Positions 57,525 through 64,000 of a stretch of 64,000 nt of DNA are shown here, piece after piece. A program made the translations under genes and the position numbers. Where the stretch lies: positions 1,364,001-1,428,000 of the forward strand of contig NC_063018.1 of the NCBI RefSeq assembly GCF_020509005.1. Reading direction: 5' to 3'. Within the stretch, counting starts at the first letter, position 1; every line of letters begins with the position of its first letter. The stretch is from Fulvia fulva (taxonomy: Eukaryota > Ascomycota > Dothideomycetes > Mycosphaerellales > Mycosphaerellaceae). Under the pieces are notes generated by a model. The model saw only the letters and a list, made by a program, of their open reading frames with translations, made no database searches and was not told the origin of the DNA.

Positions 57525-57557
57525 TATATAGATTAGAACGATAGAAAGCTTTAAAAC

Positions 57558-57758
57558 TATAAGAGTAGGGATATCGTAATATATAGTACGCCTACGGTTC
57601 TCTAAATCGTAGATAAACTAAAGCTTACTTTATTTCTTAAGGCTAGTATTTCGTAGATAAGTCGTAGTATACGTTATATACGGCTCCTTTACGTCCCGTA
57701 TAGTCCGTAGGACCCTAATATTATATATAGATAGCCTTATACTAAGGCTACTATTATA
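57558..57758 (-). repeat. Gypsy-1 5' LTR
   Basis: 201 bp, uninterrupted. It matches the split left LTR. The last bases plus the gaagc TSD were duplicated again when TadA-6 inserted here. Confidence 0.85.
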
Positions 57759-57766
57759 GAAGCTTT

Positions 57767-58912
57767 GCCCCAGAAAAGTACAATCTGATACACTTTACGC
57801 GCCGGCCACGGTTCCACAATATGCAAGCTTCTATCCAGATACAGGGGCACACGACTAACCCGGCAAATCAGCTCAGGATCCTCGGACTATGGGTGGACCC
57901 GGCGCTACGGTGGAGGAAGCACGTACAGGCAATATTACGGAAAGCTGAACAGAATATGGCATCATGCCAGAGGCTCACTGCGTCCACATGGGGGGCGGAC
58001 TTCCGGCAGTCACGACTTCTATATACGGCTATTGTACGGCCAGTCCTTACCTATGGCAGCCAAGTGTGGTCCTTAGGCGAGAGGGCCTGCCCATCGAAGG
58101 GACTCGTCGCGCCGCTAGCGAAGATCCAAAACCAATGCCTAAGGAAGGTCACCGGGGCATATAAGTCGACACCAACGAGGATGCTTGAGCACGAGACCGC
58201 TATACCGCCGATCGACCTATACATCCAGGGACTACGGACCTCCTACTTAGGCAAGTCGGCACAGTACCCAGTACAGAAGGTCATCGCCAGTGCAGTCGCA
58301 AGGGCCCGCGAATCAGTACCAGCGCACAAGGGCATTCGACCCGGAAACGAGCCGAACTACCGGGCAAGGGACGAACAGCTAGCAACACAATGGGAAGGTG
58401 AGAAATCGTTTGTAGAGCAACTATGGAAAGAGAGGTGGAACAACCAGGTTGTAGGGCATAGTGGACGCCCTCAGCCAGCGGGACAACCTAAGGAATGGTC
58501 AGCTACAAAATCCGCGGTCAAGCACCCCCCGAAGCTCATCCACTACCGCCTTACGAGGGCACAGAGTAGCATAGCAACCCAACTGCGAAGCGAACACATC
58601 GGCCTCCAGGGGTACCTATCATGGAGGAAGGTTCCAGGATACACGAATACTAGCTGCCCCTGCGGCTATCGCTCCCAGAACGTACGGCACGCACTCCTCG
58701 TCTGTCCGAGGTGGTCGCTAGGAAGGGGGGAGTGGATGGCAAAGGCGAGGAACCGGACGATTGGGGCACTTCTTAACAACGCTGAAGACCTACGGCGCAT
58801 TACGAACTGGATACTAGAGAAGGGCTGGCTAGAACAGTACCGCCTAGTAGGAGCAGTGCAGGAAGAGAGGACACGACGCAGCGCGACGAGACCGGCTAGG
58901 AGCGGGGGCTAA
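57767..58912 (+). CDS. TadA-6 ORF2 C-terminal fragment
   Basis: The reading frame enters from the truncation point and is open for 382 codons to the TAA at 58910-58912. The first ATG in frame is at 57821. It covers the region after the RT active site: the thumb-like region, and the C-terminal knuckle CPCGYRSQNVRHALLVC near 58665. It lacks endonuclease and RT catalytic motifs and has no promoter of its own, so it probably makes nothing. Confidence 0.85.
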   Translation, partial: APEKYNLIHFTRRPRFHNMQASIQIQGHTTNPANQLRILGLWVDPALRWRKHVQAILRKAEQNMASCQRLTASTWGADFRQSRLLYTAIVRPVLTYGSQVWSLGERACPSKGLVAPLAKIQNQCLRKVTGAYKSTPTRMLEHETAIPPIDLYIQGLRTSYLGKSAQYPVQKVIASAVARARESVPAHKGIRPGNEPNYRARDEQLATQWEGEKSFVEQLWKERWNNQVVGHSGRPQPAGQPKEWSATKSAVKHPPKLIHYRLTRAQSSIATQLRSEHIGLQGYLSWRKVPGYTNTSCPCGYRSQNVRHALLVCPRWSLGRGEWMAKARNRTIGALLNNAEDLRRITNWILEKGWLEQYRLVGAVQEERTRRSATRPARSGG

Positions 58913-59089
58913 CGGGGTAGTGACATGGACTACGTACGTTCAGAGGGAAAGCTAATCTAGACAAGGAGTAGTCGGGGGCGGGAAGGGTTTTCACCTATTC
59001 GGGTTTCCCTTTGTACATAACAATAGATATATACCTGCATAGGCCGGATAGGGTCCTAGAACAGGGGAATGACAAATCTATCTATCTAT
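57767..59089 (+). mobile_element. TadA-6: 5'-truncated, clean TadA copy
   Basis: The 16-bp TSD ctattatagaagcttt (57751-57766 and 59090-59105) spans the right edge of Gypsy-1. The copy holds the last third of ORF2, the 3' UTR and the (ATCT)n tail. It has no RIP-type stops: where TadA-2 has TAG, this copy has CAG, CAA or TGG. It is therefore the best guide to the active TadA sequence in this window. Confidence 0.94.
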
Positions 59090-59105
59090 CTATTATAGAA
59101 GCTTT

Positions 59106-59119
59106 CTACCCTTAAGAAT
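59106..59119. other. Remnant of the outer target between TadA-6 and Gypsy-4
   Basis: About 14 bases remain of the DNA that once followed 7502. The last five (agaat) are one copy of the expected Gypsy-4 TSD. Confidence 0.5.
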
Positions 59120-59319
59120 TATTACGAGCCTATAGTAGGCGAGTATAGTAGTAGTTTATTAACAAAGTCGATAGCTAAAGAGAGAAGATAGTTCTAAGAG
59201 AGAGAGGGCTTCTTAAGGGAAGCCGAGGTCGCGCTCGGGCTAAACTTAGTCATCGGTATTACGTAATTACGAGTTACGTAACCCGATCCGAATCTTTTAC
59301 TTACTATACTACCGTAATA
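59120..59319 (-). repeat. Gypsy-4 3' LTR
   Basis: 200 bp, beginning tattacgag and ending ccgtaata, the complement of the Gypsy-2 LTR termini after RIP. Central sequence is diverged from Gypsy-2. Confidence 0.8.
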
Positions 59320-60445
59320 CTACCCTACCTTAAGACACGTTTGTCTCGGAGTATATATCCTTAGACCTTCTTTAGTACGTACTCGAAGGTTTTATTATCC
59401 TCTATATCTATCGTATCCTCTAGTAGCTTAATTATATAAGCTTACGTCGTTAAATCTAGTCCTCCGCGGTTAGCGCCGTTTACCTATCCCTTACTATAGC
59501 TAATATAGCCGGTACGAGCGTATAAAGGTATAGCCGAGCTAGTATTCTCGCTTAGACAATTACTAGAAGTAGGTACTAGTATAACCCCTCTATTATAGCC
59601 TATAGTAACATTATAAGGCGTATAGTTAGTCGGGGGTAGAGCTATAGCGCCGGTACTACGAAGTAGTCGTATAAATAAAGTTACCTAAGACGCTAGATCT
59701 ATAGCGTATATATCTACTTCGGCTAAGTGTCTATTAAGATCGCGTAGCGTCTCGTTTAGTACCTAGTCCTATAACGGATAGATATTGACTAGTATAGACT
59801 CGTCTTAGTTATTATACTTAAAATCTACGACTACCTTCGGTATATCCTTATATTATACGCCCGCGGGCTCCTATATCGGCTTACGATATCCTTACTATTT
59901 CACTAGTATAGTAATACCTCTGCCCTTAGGCTTTAAATCTAGAATACTCTCTACTATCTAGGCCTAGAAAGTATTTCTAGTATTATCGGTAACCTCGATT
60001 AGCGGGGGTAGCGTATTATCTTCCGGGTCTACTAGGCGAAGTAGGTTCGAGTAGAAAGAGTCATATATACGGATAGTGTCTAGTAACGTAATACGGTAAG
60101 CGTTCTTACCTAATATAGCTATAATAGTTACTAGGCCGAACTACTTAATATCTAGCTTCTTTACGGGTCTAGAGGACTTCTAGTTCTTAGTATTAATATA
60201 GACGCGGTCGCCTACCTAGTATCGTAGAGGGAACGTACGGTATATATTAGTATTATCTACTTATAGTACCTAGTCGTAGCGTAATAGCTTATATAGGTAC
60301 TAATAGAAGTCCTTTATCTAGTTTACGAAACGTTTAGCTTTCTCTATACTAATCCGCGACTTAATTAGTATAAGTCGTCTTAGTAGATTATCGCTATTAA
60401 AGTTACCGACTAGATATCTTATACCCTTTTACTACTACTACTAGG
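59120..60445 (-). mobile_element. Gypsy-4: RIPed chromovirus, 3' part only
   Basis: The 3' LTR (59120-59319) and about 1.1 kb of pol are collinear with the 3' part of Gypsy-2 (about 26520-27690) in reverse orientation, so both belong to one family. TadC-1 interrupts it at about 60446, and the rest lies outside the window. The pol part covers the integrase C-terminus and chromodomain region and is full of RIP stops. Confidence 0.82.
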
Positions 60446-60599
60446 GAGGACCTCTACGATAATAAACGAAGGAGACCGATTAACGCTCGACCGGAGGACC
60501 TCTACGATAATAAACGAAGGGGCGATAGCGTCGCTAAAGTAAAGAGCGCCCTCGAAGGGCGGCGAACGAAGGGGGACGCGCGGAGCGACGACGCGCCCG

Positions 60600-62080
60600 G
60601 GAGAAACGGAATACGGGGACTATCTAATATAACGACTAACTATAATAACTATAAGCTACTAACTAGAAGAACTAGTATACGAAACACGGTATAGAGACGG
60701 TAGAATATACCGCGATTATATACGAAATTATAGCTACCCTCGCGAGCGCTAATCTACCCTATAAACGCGCGATCCGTAGCCTCCTCGAGAGCTTAGCTAA
60801 AGCGATCTAGGAGCTACTACGGGCGACGAAGGCGCTAGTACTAGTAAAGGAAGTGACGAACGCGGACCTCCTACGGGAGATCTAGGCGCTAGGAAGAGCT
60901 AGGCCGGCGATATATACCTAAGCGGCTATAGTAGCCGTAGAGTAACTAACGTACCGCGTTAGGCTAGTTTAGCGTAAGGTCACGATATATATAGACAACC
61001 CTAAAGAAAGAGAACGGGTAGCGGTACTATCGTACTAACGCCTCGTAAAGTAGGTACGCTAGGCTAGTAAACAAGATTTTATTATAGCCTAGAAGCTAAA
61101 GAGTAGAGACGTACGCTATATACTCGTAACTATAGCGGGGAGACCGACGCTACTATAGAGCGTAGCCTAGGCGGTCGAGGTACTAAACGCAAAGAGTATA
61201 GCGCCGGTCGCGCTAGTATACTAGGCCCTTATATACGGTGTCCGAGTTAATACCTTCCTAGCTAATACTAGCCCGGTAGCGATAGGAGAGGCTATTATAA
61301 AGGATAACTAGGCTACTATCTTAGGCCTCGTTATTACCCGGGCGTACTAGCTAAAGAAGCCGGAACGAATAGGGCGGAAATACTCGTCGCTTATACTTAC
61401 GTTTAAGTATAATAGTTAGAGGATCTAGGCTATAGAGAAGGGACTAGTCCTAGCCTACTCGTACTACTACGTTAAAAAGTACGACTATACCTATATAGTA
61501 ACCTAGTACTTCCGGTACTAGAGATTCGGGTATACTATATAGTATTATCGGTAGGAGACCTACTACGGCTACTACGCGAAGGTATATAATACCCGCGAAT
61601 ACCCCTAATCTAAGCTAAGTAAGTACGCTAACTACGGCGGTGACTATAAGGCGTAGATAGGCGGATATAGAGTAAAGAGGTAGGTAGCGGAATAGGCGGT
61701 AGGAGCGCGCCTAGGTATACGCTAGGAAAGAGGAGGAATAGCGATAGTACTATACCGTCTAAGAGTCGACGCCGACGGCTTCTAGCCGGTTATATATAGA
61801 AGTAAGAGGAGGCGGCTAAATAGCGATAGGCGCTTAATATACGGAGCGGGCCGACTAGCGCTTACCGACCCCCGGGCTTAGGGCCTCGGATAGACGCGCC
61901 TTAATACGACGATATTCCGCCCTTAGGGAGGTAGCGCGCTCTTACCGGTAGCTACGCTAGCGACGCCGGCCCCGCGATAGGATAGCGAGGGCGAGGGCGG
62001 GGGCGACGAGGACGACAATATAGTAGTAGACCTACGGAGGTAGAATAGAGAACTATAGCTAATATAATAGTCTAAATATA
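60600..62080 (+). pseudogene. TadC-1 ORF1 relic with zinc knuckles
   Basis: It reads as a Gag-like protein once TAG is taken as Gln/Trp. A knuckle region at about 61480-61610 (YFRYQRFGYT, then YGYYAKVYNTREYP) has its Cys codons changed to Tyr and was originally of CCHC type. Exact ends are uncertain. Confidence 0.55.
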
Positions 62081-62084
62081 GATA

Positions 62085-64000
62085 GTATACTTACCTAGCT
62101 AACTATCGTATAGTATTACGCTAATAAGAGTAAGGATAAGGCCTAGAAGCTACTCCTTAGCCTAATATACCCTAGCCGGTACTATATAGTTACTATCTAA
62201 GAGTAGTAGACAAACGGAAAGACGATACTTATAGACCCGAGATACTAGCTTATAGTACCCTAAGGTAACTAGCCGGTAGCTCGGGTCTACTTCTACGTAA
62301 GTAAAGAAATCGCGATAATAACGTAGACGACCTATACCTACTCTAGCGATATAGCCTCTCTACGGCTACGCCTTACCGACGGTAAGATAGTAGCTATCTA
62401 TAACGCCTATAAGCCGTACTTAGTACCGGGCTCGATAGAAGACGATAGCTAGTCGGCTACCCTCTACTAGCTCTAAGAAGCTCTCTAAGGGGAAGCTAAT
62501 ATATATATCCTAGTCGGCGATCTTAACCTCTACTACCTAAGATAGGGAGGCGATAGCGTACTCTCGGCCTATAGCGCCGTAGACGCGCTTATCGGTCTAG
62601 TAGGGGTATCCGGCCTTAGCCTAGTACTTCCCGTAGGTACGGCTATATACTAGTAGAAAAACACGACCTAGACGCTTAACCTAACCTTCGCGATACAGTA
62701 GATAGCCTAGCGGACTATCTTCTACGATACGGACCTAGAACTCGATACCGGCTATCTAGTCTACCTAGCTATCCGTATAACGTTCGACGTAATATACCTA
62801 TAGGTACTACTAGCCCTAGAACTACGGCCTTAGTAGAAGAGAGCGGACTAGAGGGAGATTAATAAGGTACTAAAAGAACGAATAACGGCCCTCGTACCGC
62901 CGGTACCCCTCCGCTTAGAGGCGGAAATCGACGCGGCGGTAGGGAGCCTATAGTAGTATATAGTAGGAGTAATCCGGGATAAGATCTTCTATACCCGACC
63001 CTCGAAGTACGCGTCGCTAGCCTAGTCGTAGGAATACGTAGACGTAGTCCGTATAATAGTAGCGGCGCGGCGCCGGTAGAACGAGATAAAATAAGACGCT
63101 ATATACGCCCTATACCGCCGACTAGATAACGAGAAGGGTAGGATTACTAGGCGCTAGGGCAATATTACGTAGCGTAACGCCGTCCGTAAAGTTAAAGGAG
63201 ACCGAAGTAAGGTCTAGAAGCTCGCTAGATAGGCGCGTACGAGGAAGCCGGAGACGCCGCTAGTACTACTATAGTTCCTACCTATCCGTAATAGGTAAGA
63301 GGTCCTCTAGGAAGCCTAGTAAGGTAGAGCCGACGCGCTAGTAGAGGTATTCTTCCCTCCTCTAGTTACTACCCGACTCGATAATATCGAAGGCTTCGTA
63401 TACCTAACGGAGCTCGAGACTAGCTAAGAAGTAACGGAGGTAGAGGTACTAATAGTACTAAAAGCGGCGCTACTAGATAAGGCTATAGGACTAGATAAGA
63501 TCCCTAACCGATTCCTTAAGTACTACCGCTAGACGCTCGCCCCGTACCTCGCGAGGCTATTTACGGTATACCTCTAGTAGTTATACGTACCGACCCCCTT
63601 CCGGTACTCGAGTATAGTCGTCCTCCGTAAGGAGGGTAAGGCTAGATACGACGTTAGGAAGGCCTACCGCCCGATAGCCCTACTTAGTACGATCGGTAAG
63701 GCGCTAGAGCGTATCGTAGCCGATCGTATCTCTAAGCTAGCCGAGGAATACTAGCTCCTCCTAGCCGAGTAGATAGAAGCCCGACTAGGGCGGTCTATAA
63801 CGACCGCCCTAGAACTCGTTACGGAATAGGTTTATATAATCTAGGTAATACGCCGATAATAGGTCGCTACCCTAATATCCCTCGATATCTCGGGGGCGTT
63901 CGATAAAGTTTCTTACGCCGGACTACTCTATAACCTCCGGGCGAAAGGTCTACCTAGCTAGCTCGTCGCGTTTATTAAGTCCTTCCTTAGTAACCGGTCT
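62085..64000 (+). pseudogene. TadC-1 ORF2 relic (endonuclease, RT), partial
   Basis: A GDLNLYYLRQGG segment near 62520 corresponds to the GDFN endonuclease motif. The RT N-terminal half lies at about 63420-64000 with YRPIALLSTIGKALE near 63665 and LISLDISGAFDKVSY near 63880. The frame is interrupted by TAG codons and leaves the window before the YxDD-type motif. Confidence 0.75.

Larger units (their letters stand above)
7503..57758 (-). mobile_element. Gypsy-1: RIPed chromovirus split by nested insertions
   Basis: Two ~200-bp LTRs, 7503-7624 continued at 28936-29014 and 57558-57758, share sequence to both ends (tataagag ... actattata). Both are flanked by gaagc (7498-7502 and 57759-57763), a perfect 5-bp TSD. 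In minus orientation the LTR would originally have run TGTAATAG ... CTCTTACA, with RIP changing the terminal dinucleotides. Internal sequence lies at 29015-29042, 44531-50898, 55785-56279 and 57525-57557. TadB-1, TadA-4, TadB-2 and Pogo-2 interrupt it. Removing them leaves an element of about 7 kb with gag, pol and a chromodomain, plus about 1.3 kb between the chromodomain and the 3' LTR. Confidence 0.85.
60446..64000 (+). mobile_element. TadC-1: third Tad1-type LINE family, RIPed, cut by window end
   Basis: It starts inside Gypsy-4 pol with two copies of a ~25-bp unit (ggaggacctctacgataata..., 60447 and 60494). ORF1 and ORF2 relics follow. It is richer in CpG than TadA and TadB and only distantly similar to them. 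The RT region runs off the window. Confidence 0.78.

Noticed and set aside
7503..57758. Centromere or heterochromatin domain
   Set aside because: The RIPed repeat nest would fit, but sequence alone gives no evidence of CENP-A or histone marks.
1..64000. A Starship-type giant mobile element or gene cluster
   Set aside because: No tyrosine-recombinase captain gene and no cargo genes could be found. All long frames belong to known transposon classes.

Overview
The window is a nest of transposable elements from a filamentous ascomycete (Pezizomycotina). No host gene can be supported. Three observations point to that group: Tad1-type non-LTR retrotransposons, Fot1/pogo-type DNA transposons and chromoviral Ty3/Gypsy elements together; extreme loss of CpA/TpG with gain of TpA while CpG is kept, which is the signature of repeat-induced point mutation (RIP); and gene relics that stay readable over kilobases except where CAG, CAA or TGG codons have become TAG or TAA. 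The species cannot be named from the sequence.

At least 17 elements are present. Most boundaries rest on target-site duplications (TSDs) that I could read. The names here are mine. From left to right: unrecognised unique sequence (1-500) holds a lightly mutated Copia element (Copia-1, 501-6633, minus). Next comes a heavily RIPed relic with a Copia gag-like frame (Copia-2, to 7502). Into that relic went a RIPed chromovirus, Gypsy-1 (minus), whose two LTRs now lie 50 kb apart (7503 and 57758, TSD gaagc) because other elements inserted into it. Its left LTR received TadB-1 (7625-28923), which itself holds Pogo-1 (8575-9690), TadA-1 (10947-18339, with the younger TadA-2 inside at 12395-17385), TadA-3 (19560-20196, minus) and Gypsy-2 (20549-27687). 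Its body received TadA-4 (29043-44530), which holds TadA-5 (31396-37252, full length, minus) and the intact Gypsy-3 (37744-43882, minus). Further right it holds TadB-2 (50899-55784) and Pogo-2 (56280-57524), and at its right edge TadA-6 (57767-59089). The window ends with another RIPed chromovirus, Gypsy-4 (from 59120, minus), interrupted by a third Tad family, TadC-1 (60446 to the window end).

There are three mutational grades. Gypsy-1, -2 and -4, both Pogos, TadB-1, TadC-1 and TadA-1, -3, -4 and -5 are saturated with RIP. Copia-1, TadA-2 and TadB-2 carry scattered RIP-type stops. Gypsy-3 and TadA-6 are essentially clean. Clean and lightly hit copies sit inside saturated ones, so insertion continued after RIP had inactivated the older layers. 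Gypsy-3 looks able to encode complete Gag and Pol. TadA-6 preserves the unmutated sequence of the TadA ORF2 C-terminus.

The most unusual signals are two antisense open frames between pol and the 3' LTR (in Copia-1 and, as a relic, in Gypsy-1); RIP-type changes confined to the outer half of one Gypsy-3 LTR; a breakpoint shared within about 2 nt by two TadA copies; a replaced 5' UTR in TadA-2; and overlapping stop/start codons between ORF1 and ORF2 in the Tad families.
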